This document shows, piece after piece, positions 1-7,505 of a DNA stretch of 34,404 nucleotides (within the stretch, counting starts at the first letter, position 1; each line of letters begins with the position of its first letter). The position numbers and the translations under genes were made by a program. Origin of the DNA: Candidatus Zipacnadia bacterium (GTDB lineage: Bacteria > Armatimonadota > Zipacnadia > Zipacnadales > UBA5352); the NCBI GenBank assembly GCA_029821635.1, contig JALGSW010000030.1:1-34404 (forward strand), given 5' to 3'. Under the pieces are notes generated by a model. The model was not told the DNA's origin. It made no database searches and was given only the letters and a program-made list of their open reading frames with translations.

Positions 1-610
1 GCACGTGGATGCCGAGCTCGCCCTCCAGCACCTGCGGATCGACTGCGAAGTCGCCCATGCCGTCGAACACGTCGCCGATCATCAGCACGCGCATGGTGCT
101 CAGCGCCCGCGCGCCCCGCATCGCGCGGCATGCCAGCGCCACGTCCTCGTGCAGGACCGGGTCGTCAATGTGCCCGACGGAGAGCAGGAACGGTCGCTCG
201 CGCCTGCGCAGCACGCAGGCGAGGTCCTGCACACCGTGGATGCCGTGGTTGCGGAACATCATCTCCTGGTCGGCGTCCTCGCCGAACGCGGGCGAGGGCG
301 TGGTGTCGAGGAGCAGCAGTGGGCGCCTGGCGCGCACCAGTTGGTCGATGATCTCCAACGAAGGCGAGTAGGCGAGGTGGACGGTCAGCAGCGCATCGAG
401 GTCCTCGTCGCCGAGCAGCGAGTGCATCTCCTGCTCGATCTGTGCTCGCGCGGTAAGCACGGGCGTACTGACTACGTTGAGACCGAGGCCCACGAGCATC
501 TCCTCGACGCGCGCGGCGAACGCCTGCATGTCCGGCCGCGCGTCGGGCCGGACCTCATCGTAGAGTGCCAGGTAGAGCGGCAGCAGCCCGACACGAGTTG
601 TGCGGGTCAT
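1..610 (-). CDS. L-fucose/L-arabinose isomerase-like protein (partial, C-terminus off left edge)
   Basis: The first 203 residues of a minus-strand gene are present; the rest lies beyond the left edge. It starts at ATG 610-608 with an AGGAGG about 9 nt upstream. The N-terminus (MTRTTRVGLLPLYLALYDE) and the segment VLMIGDVFDGMGDF near residue 185 resemble the N-terminal domains of the FucI/AraA ketol isomerase fold; sugar isomerases of this family interconvert aldoses and ketoses. The metal-binding glutamates and histidine would be in the missing part, so activity cannot be judged. It is the last gene visible in a five-gene leftward operon and follows an FGGY kinase, which fits an isomerase-kinase pair acting on one sugar. 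The substrate cannot be told from the sequence. The family call rests on the general pattern, not on a catalytic motif. Confidence 0.7.
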   Translation of the reverse strand, partial: MTRTTRVGLLPLYLALYDEVRPDARPDMQAFAARVEEMLVGLGLNVVSTPVLTARAQIEQEMHSLLGDEDLDALLTVHLAYSPSLEIIDQLVRARRPLLLLDTTPSPAFGEDADQEMMFRNHGIHGVQDLACVLRRRERPFLLSVGHIDDPVLHEDVALACRAMRGARALSTMRVLMIGDVFDGMGDFAVDPQVLEGELGIHV

Positions 611-633
611 CAGTGAGCGCCTCCTCTGTCTGG

Positions 634-675
634 GGCAAACGGCGGCAGGCAGGGATGCCTGCCCCACGAACGACT
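634..675. repeat. Dispersed hairpin repeat, family A, copy 1
   Basis: This 42-bp stretch is identical to 3506-3547. Its core is an 8-bp perfect stem (GGCAGGCA 644-651 with TGCCTGCC 656-663) around a GGGA loop, followed by CCCAC. It fills most of the 125-bp spacer between the kinase and isomerase genes. No transposase is linked. It resembles REP-like elements that are moved or copied in trans, but that is inference. Confidence 0.8.
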
Positions 676-693
676 CATGCTGCTATTGCCGTT

Positions 694-718
694 ATCCTCG
701 CAGTCCTGTGCATCCTGT
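694..718. repeat. Degenerate TCCTGT array, family B
   Basis: Three related heptamers, ATCCTCG (694-700), GTCCTGT (703-709) and ATCCTGT (712-718), lie at a 9-bp period just beyond the stop of the kinase gene. The same heptamer recurs at a 21-bp period at 3585-3633 and 5049-5097, so this is a shorter relative of those arrays. Confidence 0.55.
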
Positions 719-735
719 AAGAACCACCGTCGTCG

Positions 736-2388
736 TCACCCCAGCGCGGCGGGGTAGATCCGCTCCATTGCCTCGCGATAGGCCGCGTATGCCGTCTCGT
801 ATGCCTCGCGCAGGTCATCGTTCGGCTCGTAGCGCTCTCCTGCGCGGTAGAAGCCGCGCGCGGCCTCCTCAATCGAGCCCAGCACACCCGCGCCGACGCC
901 GCCGAAGATCGCCGCACCCAGCACCGCCGCCTCTGTGCACGTGGGCACCGCCAGCGGCGTGCGCGTCGTGTCGGCCATCGCCTGCATCCACCACGCCGAC
1001 TGAGCCGCGCCGCCGAGCATCCGCAGCTCCTCCACCGGCTGTCCGGACGCGCGCGCGAGCGCCAGCGCGTCGCGTGCGCAGAAGCATACCGCCTCGGCGA
1101 CCGCCCGCGCCATCTCCGCGCGGCCGTGGGCGAGCGTCAGGCCCACGAAGCCGCCCCGCACGTCGCTGCGGAAGCTCGGCGTGCCGGTGCCGGAGAAGTG
1201 CGGGAGGCAGACCAGGCCGCTGCAGCCAATCGGCGCGCGTTGCGCGTCGGCCAGCAGCTCCTCGTAGCCCTCCGCGCCGAGCAAGTCGCGCAGCCACGTC
1301 AGCAGCACGCCCGAGGTCTTCGCGTAGGTCAGCAGGAAGCGCAGGCCAGGCACCGCGTGGGCCCCGTGCAGCACGCCCTCGGGCGGATCGCCGGGCAGGT
1401 CCGTGGTCGCGACGATCGCCATCGCGGTCCCGGCTGTGCCCGACGCCAGGCCCGGTGCGACGTTGCCCGCGCCGATCGCTCCCGCAAGCTGATCGTTGCA
1501 GCCCAGCGCGACGACCGCGCCGGCGGTCAGGCCCAGCGTCTCCGCTGCAGCGGAGGTCAGCTCTCCGATCGGCTCGCCGGCGCTGCCAAGGGGGCTGAGT
1601 GCCTCCTGCGGCACCCCCACCGCCTGCAGCGCCGCGGGCCACCACTCCCCGCGGGAGCGATCGATCATCGCGGTCGAGCCGGCGTTGCTCAGGTCGAGGC
1701 GCAGCTCTCCGGTCAGGCGCAGGCCGACGAAGTCTGGCAGCATGACGAGGTGTCGCGTGCGCGCCCAGATATCCGGCTCGTTCTCGCGCAGCCACAGGAT
1801 CTTCGGCGCCGAATCGACCGCGTTGATCGCCGCCGCGCCGCGCCGCCTGCGCAGCTCGACCGGGTCCAGCGCCTCGTTCAGCCGCCGCGCCTCCGCCTCC
1901 GCGCGGGTGTCCAGCCAGACAATCGCCGGGCGCAGCGGCTCGCCGCCCTCGCCAAGCGGCAGGAACGTCTGCCCCTGGGAGGACAGGCCGATCCCGAGCA
2001 CCTCCGGGCGGCCGGCCTGCTCGTGGGCCTGCCGCACGGCCCCCACGGTCGCGCGCCAGTACTCCTCGCCTGCAAGCTCCATCCAGCCTGGATGCGGCGA
2101 GGTGGGGGAGTATTCCGCGCGCGCGACGCCGAGCATCTGTCCGCTCTCGGCCGCGAACACCCCGGCCTTCACCGCGGTGGTGCCGAGGTCGATGCCGAGC
2201 AGCGCGGCGTGGCTGTCGTTTGTCGTTTGGCGGGGCCGCCCCGAGCGGAGCGAGGGGTTGCGCGAAGCGCAAGGTTCCACCCCGGCCCGGCCTTCGTCCG
2301 GGGGGGAAAGGCCGCCCGAACGACGCACGGGCGGGACGCCCGTGCCACGGTGATGAGGCTGCGGCGATGGGGGGAAGAGGCCCGCCAC
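736..2388 (-). CDS. FGGY-family carbohydrate kinase (xylulokinase-like) with repeat-derived N-terminal extension
   Basis: This is an ATP-dependent sugar kinase of the FGGY family. The N-lobe phosphate-binding motif GIDLGTTAVKAGVF lies near residue 65; SSQGQTFLPL follows; the C-lobe has the GGAAQSAWWMQAMAD adenosine motif and EAAVLGAAI. The catalytic domain alone (about 490 residues) matches the family length. The substrate is unassigned: xylulokinases usually have SGQMHG where this protein has SSQGQ. No start codon lies immediately before the domain. The frame is open through a repeat block back to GTG codons at 2397, 2394 and 2388 that overlap the amidohydrolase stop. An AAGGAGG at 2405-2399 gives spacings of 1, 4 and 10 nt, so 2388 is preferred. 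A GTG at 2280 is possible but has no ribosome binding site. The result is roughly 55-60 extra residues of repeat-coded, Pro/Arg-rich sequence. Confidence 0.88.
   Translation of the reverse strand: MAGLFPPSPQPHHRGTGVPPVRRSGGLSPPDEGRAGVEPCASRNPSLRSGRPRQTTNDSHAALLGIDLGTTAVKAGVFAAESGQMLGVARAEYSPTSPHPGWMELAGEEYWRATVGAVRQAHEQAGRPEVLGIGLSSQGQTFLPLGEGGEPLRPAIVWLDTRAEAEARRLNEALDPVELRRRRGAAAINAVDSAPKILWLRENEPDIWARTRHLVMLPDFVGLRLTGELRLDLSNAGSTAMIDRSRGEWWPAALQAVGVPQEALSPLGSAGEPIGELTSAAAETLGLTAGAVVALGCNDQLAGAIGAGNVAPGLASGTAGTAMAIVATTDLPGDPPEGVLHGAHAVPGLRFLLTYAKTSGVLLTWLRDLLGAEGYEELLADAQRAPIGCSGLVCLPHFSGTGTPSFRSDVRGGFVGLTLAHGRAEMARAVAEAVCFCARDALALARASGQPVEELRMLGGAAQSAWWMQAMADTTRTPLAVPTCTEAAVLGAAIFGGVGAGVLGSIEEAARGFYRAGERYEPNDDLREAYETAYAAYREAMERIYPAALG
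2215..2272. repeat. Repeat block with GAA-loop hairpin inside the kinase N-terminus
   Basis: A 7-bp tandem (TGTCGTT twice, 2215-2228) is followed by GC-rich sequence and a perfect stem TTGCGC-gaa-GCGCAA at 2258-2272. The GAA loop is shared with hairpins at 3593-3605 and 3612-3626. The block lies upstream of the conserved kinase domain and is read in frame as part of its N-terminal extension. Confidence 0.55.
2326..2348. repeat. Dispersed hairpin repeat, family A variant
   Basis: Stem CACGGGC (2326-2332) and GCCCGTG (2338-2344) enclose a GGGAC loop and are followed by CCAC. The design matches the 634-675 element (stem, purine-rich loop, stem, then a CCAC-type tail) although the stem bases differ. 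The differences are compensatory, which suggests that structure rather than sequence is conserved. Confidence 0.6.
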
Positions 2389-2390
2389 CC

Positions 2391-3434
2391 TCACCACGCC
2401 TCCTTGCGCGCCAGCACCTCGGCAATCTTCGTCCGCGCGTTGGTGCGGAAGACCGCCTCGATCTCCGCCTCGCCGTAGCCCAGCGCGAAGATCGTGTCAA
2501 TGCACGCCGCCATCTGCTCGTAGAGCGACAGCGCGTAGGTCGCCTCGACTTGCGGCGGCTGGCGGTCGGTGTTCCAGGCGTAGTCGCCGCTGGTGAGGTT
2601 GATGTAGCGGTCGCCCTCCCAGCGCCGCCTGCCGCGCATGTAGAAGATCGGGTGGTCTGACGCCCACATGATCCGTTCGGGGCCGAAGCGGTCGAGCGAG
2701 AGCGCCTGCACCGCCGGGTTGAGCACCGCGGAGTTGTCGAAGAGGATGCCCGGGTCCTCGGCAAGCGCCGGGAAGCCCTCGCGCGCGTAGCGGCCTGCGT
2801 ACGTCCGCCCCAGGTGCGCGATCACCAGCACCACGCGCGGGTAGCGGGCGCGCAGCTCCGCGATCTCCAGCACGTTCTCGCGGTCGGCGAGGCGCTCTTT
2901 GCGCGGCAGGTGCAGCGTGAGCCACGCGCCGAGCTCGTCGAGGATCTCGAGCTGGAAGTGCGGCATCAGGTCGAAGATGCTCGCGTCGCCGCCTTCGAAG
3001 CCGGGGATGAGCCGCTCGTAGGGCTTCACGCCGATGATCGCGGGCCTGCGCAGCTCCCGCAGCAGCACCTGCGGCTCCCAGTCCGGCCGCACCAACGCCA
3101 GCCCGACCGAGCCCGTCCCCGCGAACTCATCCGAGACGTACGCGTTGTTCGCCACGCAGTCGCAGTTGCTCTGCGGTGAGCCGAACGCGAGCATCTCGAC
3201 GTTGCGCCCGGGGAACATGATCTCGTAGCCGAGGCGCGCCATCTCGACTGACTCGGGCCCGGCGATCCCGTCCGGGAACGCCCCGCGCGCGAAGGGCGCC
3301 TCGGCGTCATCGAGGTGTTCGGGAAGCTGCACATGGCGGTGCGCATCGAAGATGTACTCAGGCAGCCACGGCTCCAGCCGCTCCTCGAAGAAGCGCCGGT
3401 CTACGTCATTGTACTCGAAGTAAAGGTGGTTCAT
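2391..3434 (-). CDS. Metal-dependent amidohydrolase (TIM-barrel, amidohydrolase-2-like)
   Basis: The 347-residue protein shows the amidohydrolase-superfamily signature: FDAHRHV near residue 29 (HxH metal ligands), a mid-protein LIAHLGR supplying another His, and ASDHP near residue 260 supplying the late Asp. This order is typical of amidohydrolase-related hydrolases, decarboxylases and lactonases. Signal peptide and membrane segments are absent, so it should be cytoplasmic. Start ATG 3434 is chosen because homology-like sequence (MNHLYFEYNDVDRRFFEERL) begins there. The frame is open upstream to 3539, but that stretch is dispersed repeat. The ribosome binding site is weak. The 3' end carries the AAGGAGG and GTG start of the kinase, so the two genes are likely translationally coupled. 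In an operon with kinase and isomerase, a sugar lactonase or deacylase role is plausible; the substrate is unknown. Confidence 0.85.
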   Translation of the reverse strand: MNHLYFEYNDVDRRFFEERLEPWLPEYIFDAHRHVQLPEHLDDAEAPFARGAFPDGIAGPESVEMARLGYEIMFPGRNVEMLAFGSPQSNCDCVANNAYVSDEFAGTGSVGLALVRPDWEPQVLLRELRRPAIIGVKPYERLIPGFEGGDASIFDLMPHFQLEILDELGAWLTLHLPRKERLADRENVLEIAELRARYPRVVLVIAHLGRTYAGRYAREGFPALAEDPGILFDNSAVLNPAVQALSLDRFGPERIMWASDHPIFYMRGRRRWEGDRYINLTSGDYAWNTDRQPPQVEATYALSLYEQMAACIDTIFALGYGEAEIEAVFRTNARTKIAEVLARKEAW

Positions 3435-3471
3435 GTCTTGCCCACTGCCTTTCTTGACTCCCGCAGACGGC

Positions 3472-3494
3472 GACGGGCAGGATGCCCGTCCTAC
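3472..3494. repeat. Dispersed hairpin repeat, family A variant
   Basis: The perfect stem GACGGGCA (3472-3479) and TGCCCGTC (3483-3490) has a GGA loop and is followed by CTAC. It lies 12 bp before the second full 42-bp copy, so this spacer holds two family A elements in tandem. Confidence 0.65.
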
Positions 3495-3505
3495 AAACGG
3501 ATCAC

Positions 3506-3547
3506 GGCAAACGGCGGCAGGCAGGGATGCCTGCCCCACGAACGACT
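3506..3547. repeat. Dispersed hairpin repeat, family A, copy 2
   Basis: Identical over 42 bp to 634-675, including the 8-bp stem and GGGA loop. It sits in the spacer between the aminotransferase and amidohydrolase genes. The copies are about 2.9 kb apart in one operon and identical, which implies recent copying or homogenisation. Confidence 0.85.
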
Positions 3548-3584
3548 TCAGCAGCCGTCGTTGCCGTACACCGGCCTTGTCGCT

Positions 3585-3633
3585 ATCCTGTTGGCGCGAA
3601 GCGCCATCCTGTCCGGCGAAGCCGGAATCCTGT
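3585..3633. repeat. ATCCTGT array, family B, 21-bp period
   Basis: Three exact ATCCTGT heptamers start at 3585, 3606 and 3627. Each 14-nt spacer forms a hairpin with a GAA loop: GGCGC-gaa-GCGCC (3593-3605) and TCCGGC-gaa-GCCGGA (3612-3626). The array ends 7 bp before the aminotransferase stop codon. Confidence 0.75.
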
Positions 3634-3640
3634 TATGCCG

Positions 3641-5023
3641 TCATCCGTCCCGCAGCAGCCCCCGCATCGCCTCCGCCGACCACTCCACCGTCCGCTCGTC
3701 CATCGGCAGCGCGAACTTCGTCAGGATCGTCGAGTGGCCCTCGTGGTAGGCGTGCGCGCGCAGCCACAGCCCGCGCTCGACCGCCCGCCGGTGGAAGCTC
3801 AGGCAGTCGTCGCGGTCGCGGAACTTCAGCCCGGACATGTGTCCGATGCCCCGCGCCTCGACGAGCCGGTCGCCGAATTCCTCCGCGATGGCCGCCAGCG
3901 CAGCGTGCCATGCGCTCCCGACCGCCTCGATCTCGCTCGCGTTCCGCTCGATCAGCTCAATGCAGCCCAGCGCGATGAGCGCCGCGAGCGCCGCGTTCCC
4001 ATTCGTGGAGATCGCATCGTACTGCTCCAGCACGTCCAACTTCCCGCGGTAGACGAGCGCCGCGAGCGGGTGGAAGCCCGCGGTCATGCCCTTGCCCAGC
4101 ACGACGAAGTCCGGCCGCAGGCCGATGCGGGCGCAGTAGATCACCTCCGGGAACCAGAAGGCGGTCTGTATCTCGTCGATCGCCATGAGCGCGCCGGTTT
4201 CGTCGCACAGCTCGCGCGCGAGGTGCAGGTACTCCGGCTCGATCAGGATCGCCTCGCGGTTCATCATCACAGGCTCGGCCCAGAAGCCCGCGATGTTCCC
4301 GTCGTGCTGCGCGAAGGTCGCGCGCAGCTCCTCCGGGTCGTTCGGCTGCACGGGCACGATCGTCACGTTGCAGAAGATCTCCGGCCACATGCCGCGCAGG
4401 CGCTGGGCGAGCACGTCGGTGCCGTGGTAGTTGCCGTCGAGGACGATGAAGACCGGGTCGCCCTCGCCCGCGTGGTGCAGGAGCATCATCTTCATGGCGG
4501 CCGCGCAGGCGACGGTGCCGGTCGCCACGCCCGCGAGCACGGTGTTGAGGCTCTCCGGATCGTCCTGCAACTCGCCGAAGTCGCGGCCGGGGTTCGCGAG
4601 GGCCACGAGCTTCTCGGTGAGGCGCTTGACCGGCGCGGAGGGGATGTTCGAGTGGTTATCCCAGACGATGCCGCGCTCGATCCCATCGAGCAGCAGCGCG
4701 GTCAGCTCCGGGTGGGCATAGCCCCAGGTCATCTGATAGTGCCCGGCGGTGCAGTCGAGGAAGAGCTTGCGCTGCTCCGTCAGGTAGAAGAGCCCGTCGC
4801 CGACGAGCAGGTCCTCCGGCTCATCGGTAACGCAGCGGCCGTAGGAGCGCTGAAACCAGCGTTTGTCGGGGCACCGGGTGGCCGGCACTTCGTCGATGGC
4901 GCTGCCGACGCGGCCGAGCAGCACCGCGTGCGACGATGCGCGCAGGTAGCCCTGCCCGGCGGCCAGCGCAGCCCCCAGGCATCCGTCGTAGTCACCCACG
5001 AGGTGCTCGAACTCAAGCGACAT
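3641..5023 (-). CDS. Class III (PLP-dependent) aminotransferase
   Basis: The 460-residue protein has the fold-type I class III aminotransferase pattern. AIDEIQTAFWFP carries the Asp that contacts the PLP pyridine nitrogen, VVLGKGMTAGFHPLAAL carries the Schiff-base lysine, and GNAALAAL corresponds to the family GNPLAAAAAL region. DNHSNIPSAPVKRLTEKL early on and VLAGVATGTVACAAAMKM (a glycine-rich stretch) also fit. Relatives include glutamate-1-semialdehyde aminomutase, 4-aminobutyrate and beta-amino acid aminotransferases; the exact substrate is not readable. Start ATG 5023-5021 has GAGAGG about 9 nt upstream. It lies second in the operon, after the DUF6785 membrane protein, suggesting that the imported compound bears an amine or receives one, for example an amino sugar derivative. 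That pathway idea is inference. Confidence 0.9.
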   Translation of the reverse strand: MSLEFEHLVGDYDGCLGAALAAGQGYLRASSHAVLLGRVGSAIDEVPATRCPDKRWFQRSYGRCVTDEPEDLLVGDGLFYLTEQRKLFLDCTAGHYQMTWGYAHPELTALLLDGIERGIVWDNHSNIPSAPVKRLTEKLVALANPGRDFGELQDDPESLNTVLAGVATGTVACAAAMKMMLLHHAGEGDPVFIVLDGNYHGTDVLAQRLRGMWPEIFCNVTIVPVQPNDPEELRATFAQHDGNIAGFWAEPVMMNREAILIEPEYLHLARELCDETGALMAIDEIQTAFWFPEVIYCARIGLRPDFVVLGKGMTAGFHPLAALVYRGKLDVLEQYDAISTNGNAALAALIALGCIELIERNASEIEAVGSAWHAALAAIAEEFGDRLVEARGIGHMSGLKFRDRDDCLSFHRRAVERGLWLRAHAYHEGHSTILTKFALPMDERTVEWSAEAMRGLLRDG

Positions 5024-5048
5024 ATCCCGCCACCTCTCCCATTGTCGT

Positions 5049-5097
5049 ATCCTGTGCCGTTGTCGTCCAATCCTGTCCGGCGAAGCCGGAATCCTGT
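5049..5097. repeat. ATCCTGT array, family B, second copy
   Basis: ATCCTGT starts at 5049, 5070 and 5091, exactly a 21-bp period as at 3585-3633. The second spacer is the same 14 nt (CCGGCGAAGCCGGA) as in that array; the first spacer differs and does not fold. The array fills the spacer between the DUF6785 gene and the aminotransferase. Confidence 0.75.
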
Positions 5098-5110
5098 TAC
5101 GAGTCGTGTA

Positions 5111-7087
5111 TCACGGGAACACCCGGTGCCCGACCCGGCCGGTGATCGCGTCCACGATCAGCCACAGCCCCGCCACCGAATACTCGCCCAGTACCAGCCC
5201 CAGGAACGGCGCCTGCAGCGCCCGGTAGAGCCCCACCGAACCGTAACGCGTCACCAGTGCCTTTGCGCTCCAGCCCAGCAGGAACGGGAACCACATGCGC
5301 GACGCCTCGAAGCCCGTCCCTACCACGTACGCCACCGGATGCAGCGGGAACCACAGGAAGAGCTGCCGCATGCGGATCAGCCCCGCGCAGATCGCCCCGC
5401 CCGCCAGCAGCGCGATCAGGCGCGAGAACTCCACGCCCGTCTGGTTCACGATCATCTGCTTGAGCAGTTCCGCGTTCCCGCGCGGGCCGCTGATGAAGAA
5501 CCAGCTATGCATCGCCAGCGCGCCCTTCGAGTACGCGATGCGCAGCGACGCCCAGTAGGACACGCCGATCGCAACCGCCACCGCGATCGCCATCGCGTAG
5601 TACATGTGCCGCCGGTCGATGCGCGCCTCATCCGAGATCTTCAGCCCGTGCATGATCTGCGGCATGAGGAAGCTCTTCAGATCGTACATGTACACGTACT
5701 CGGTGAAGCTCAGGATCGTCAGCGTCGCGGGCGTGAAGCTGCCCGAGCCTGCGAGGCCGGTCAGCAGTACGCTCGGGCGCATCTGCACCGCCTTCGCGAA
5801 CAGGATACCAGACTCCACCACCAGCCGCGACATGCCCCAGCAGATCACGAGGAAGATCAGGTACGTGAGCAGCGCCACCCACAGCGCCATCCCCGCGACG
5901 TTGAGCCAAATGACCACGATCGCCCCACCGACGATCAGCCCCCAGAAGGCCATCGGTGGCGACATCGCCTCATGCCGCGCGCCTTCCTTCAGCGGCGCGC
6001 CTGCGAGGAAGTCGCGCCACATCTCCGCCAGGTGTCCGCGTGCCACCCACAGCCCGTAGGCCACGTAGATCAGGAACGCGCCCTGGTACTGATTCTCCTC
6101 CACGCGCGCGAGCACCGGTTGGCTGCCGAATGCGTCGAAGAGCACGTGCTGGAAACGCCCCAGCCACCAGAAGACCCACAGCGACAGGGAGATCTCCGTG
6201 GTCAGGAAGTAGGCGAAGCCCGTCACCGAGAAGTGCAGGTAGATCGGTGACTGCAGGAAGCGCCACGGGCGCGCGGTGACGCCCGAGAGGAAGCGGATGC
6301 CCTGGAGCTGGAGCGTCGGCACGCCGGGATAGTAGGCGGCCAGTGCGTTCAGGTTGTGGATAATGAAGGGGATCGCGAAGCCGATCCACAGGAGCTTGTT
6401 GCGGAAGAACGGGACCGCGGAGATGCCGTGGCGGTTCGGCAGGATCATCTCCAGCGGAAGCTGCACCAGCGGGAAGATCAGGTTCTCCCGCTCACTCCAC
6501 TGCCGCCGGACCAGCGAGCCCAGCGAGAACATTACGAGGTAGAGCCCCGCGGTGAGGATCGTCCACGCCAGCAGCGGCGTGGCCCACTGATCCCACGGGA
6601 GCCGCGCGCCGGGAGGGGCGCCGTCGTAGAACCAGCGGATCGCCGTGCTGCCCGGCTCGGGTGCGATCCACTCCGGAAGGTACTCGAAGAACGTCTCGGC
6701 CCACTTGTTCTCAGGCGACGCCATGTAGAAGGGCGCGGTGGTGATCGGGAAGAGGTAGAGCGCCAGCCCGAAGGTCGGGATGCCCGCCGCCACGAGCATC
6801 ATCGCAGTGACGATCAGGTTGTCGGTCGGCCGAAACGCGAAGCGCTGCGTCAGGCGCGTGCTGATCCACGCCACGGGCAGCACGAGCACCAGCAGCAGGA
6901 AGACCGGTCCGACGGGGAAGTGGCAGCCGCCCAGCTCCGAGGCGTACATGAAGCCGGTGGTGTAGGGGATCGCAACGCACAGAATGACGACGCCGACGAG
7001 GCCCATGATGAGCGCTCGCGGCGTGAGTTTCGCGACCTCTGCTGGTGCTTTCTGCTCGTCCCTCGCCGACCTGTGCTCGACGCTCAA
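5111..7087 (-). CDS. DUF6785/DUF6784-type polytopic membrane protein
   Basis: The 658-residue integral membrane protein has about 12-14 hydrophobic segments, beginning with a helix at residues 28-47 after a charged N-terminus. The layout and motifs (FRPTDNLIVTAMML, WSERENLIFPLVQLPLEMI, RLVVESGILFAK, HSWFF) are those of the DUF6785/DUF6784 family, common in Armatimonadota, Planctomycetota and Lentisphaerota beside sugar-degrading enzymes; its function is not established. The start is TTG at 7087-7085, supported by AGGAGG 8 nt upstream; there is no better ATG. It is the first gene of the leftward operon, so it would set expression of the aminotransferase, amidohydrolase, kinase and isomerase behind it. 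A role as importer of the compound they degrade is inference from position only. Confidence 0.85.
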   Translation of the reverse strand: MSVEHRSARDEQKAPAEVAKLTPRALIMGLVGVVILCVAIPYTTGFMYASELGGCHFPVGPVFLLLVLVLPVAWISTRLTQRFAFRPTDNLIVTAMMLVAAGIPTFGLALYLFPITTAPFYMASPENKWAETFFEYLPEWIAPEPGSTAIRWFYDGAPPGARLPWDQWATPLLAWTILTAGLYLVMFSLGSLVRRQWSERENLIFPLVQLPLEMILPNRHGISAVPFFRNKLLWIGFAIPFIIHNLNALAAYYPGVPTLQLQGIRFLSGVTARPWRFLQSPIYLHFSVTGFAYFLTTEISLSLWVFWWLGRFQHVLFDAFGSQPVLARVEENQYQGAFLIYVAYGLWVARGHLAEMWRDFLAGAPLKEGARHEAMSPPMAFWGLIVGGAIVVIWLNVAGMALWVALLTYLIFLVICWGMSRLVVESGILFAKAVQMRPSVLLTGLAGSGSFTPATLTILSFTEYVYMYDLKSFLMPQIMHGLKISDEARIDRRHMYYAMAIAVAVAIGVSYWASLRIAYSKGALAMHSWFFISGPRGNAELLKQMIVNQTGVEFSRLIALLAGGAICAGLIRMRQLFLWFPLHPVAYVVGTGFEASRMWFPFLLGWSAKALVTRYGSVGLYRALQAPFLGLVLGEYSVAGLWLIVDAITGRVGHRVFP

Positions 7088-7355
7088 TACTTCGCCTCCT
7101 GATCCTGTCGGTCATTGCTCGTTGGGCGCGGTCAGCCCGCCGTTTCGCCGATGGATCGCGCGGGACCTGCAGAGCTCAATCCACGGGCGGCGCCGACGCA
7201 GACGAGCCGGATGCCGCCACACCACGGGAGGGGCGCGCACCGCGCCTTCCCCCTCGCTCCGTCTGGCGCCTGCGGCCCGACCTCCTCCGTGCAGGAACAG
7301 TTGTGCTGATCCGGCCTGAGGGTGTCTCCTGGTGCAGACCTTAGCAAACTTTTTT
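7088..7355. other. Spacer between divergent operons, no gene seen
   Basis: This is the left part of the 611-bp gap between the DUF6785 gene (leftward) and flp (rightward). Short reading frames on both strands lack ribosome binding sites and recognisable domains. No convincing promoter for the leftward operon was found, though one must lie here or further right. It ends in a run of eight T residues (7350-7357). Confidence 0.5.
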
Positions 7356-7377
7356 TTGAGTGTATCTTGAGTGTATC
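7356..7377. promoter_or_regulatory. Candidate operator: perfect 11-bp tandem TTGAGTGTATC x2
   Basis: Two identical 11-mers abut (7356-7366 and 7367-7377). Direct repeats at one helical turn are the usual binding pattern of dimeric OmpR/PhoB-family regulators. The next two pairs in this leader share only TTGAG and the 11-bp spacing, which points to TTGAG as the contacted core. It is centred about 170 bp upstream of the predicted flp transcription start. Confidence 0.5.
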
Positions 7378-7432
7378 AGGAGGCATTCTGGAGCGCCTCA
7401 AGAGTCAAGGCTCCCTTGATCTGGCAGGCGCG

Positions 7433-7448
7433 TTGAGGCAATCTTGAG
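7433..7448. promoter_or_regulatory. Candidate operator: TTGAG-N6-TTGAG, second pair
   Basis: TTGAG at 7433-7437 and 7444-7448 are in the same orientation and exactly 11 bp apart; the spacer is GCAATC. It lies about 60 bp upstream of the -35 element at 7506. Confidence 0.5.
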
Positions 7449-7505
7449 CGGGACGTGAGCTATAGCAGAGGCGGAATTGTGCCTGGCACAAGTTTCAGCG
7501 GGTGC

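Noticed and set aside
869-2764. 631-codon frame on the minus strand
   Set aside because: Overlaps kinase and amidohydrolase in another frame and is made mostly of Arg, Ala and Gly without recognisable domains.
3585-5097. Repeats considered as a CRISPR array
   Set aside because: The units are 7 bp with 14-nt hairpin spacers, one spacer is shared between arrays, and no cas gene is near.
3482-6250. 922-codon open frame on the plus strand
   Set aside because: It lies antisense to the aminotransferase and DUF6785 genes, has Arg/His/Gln-rich composition typical of a GC-rich shadow frame, and crosses intergenic repeats without a ribosome binding site.
7132-7401. 89-codon minus-strand frame upstream of the DUF6785 gene
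   Set aside because: It overlaps the T-run and the tandem operator, lacks a convincing start site, and shows no domain.
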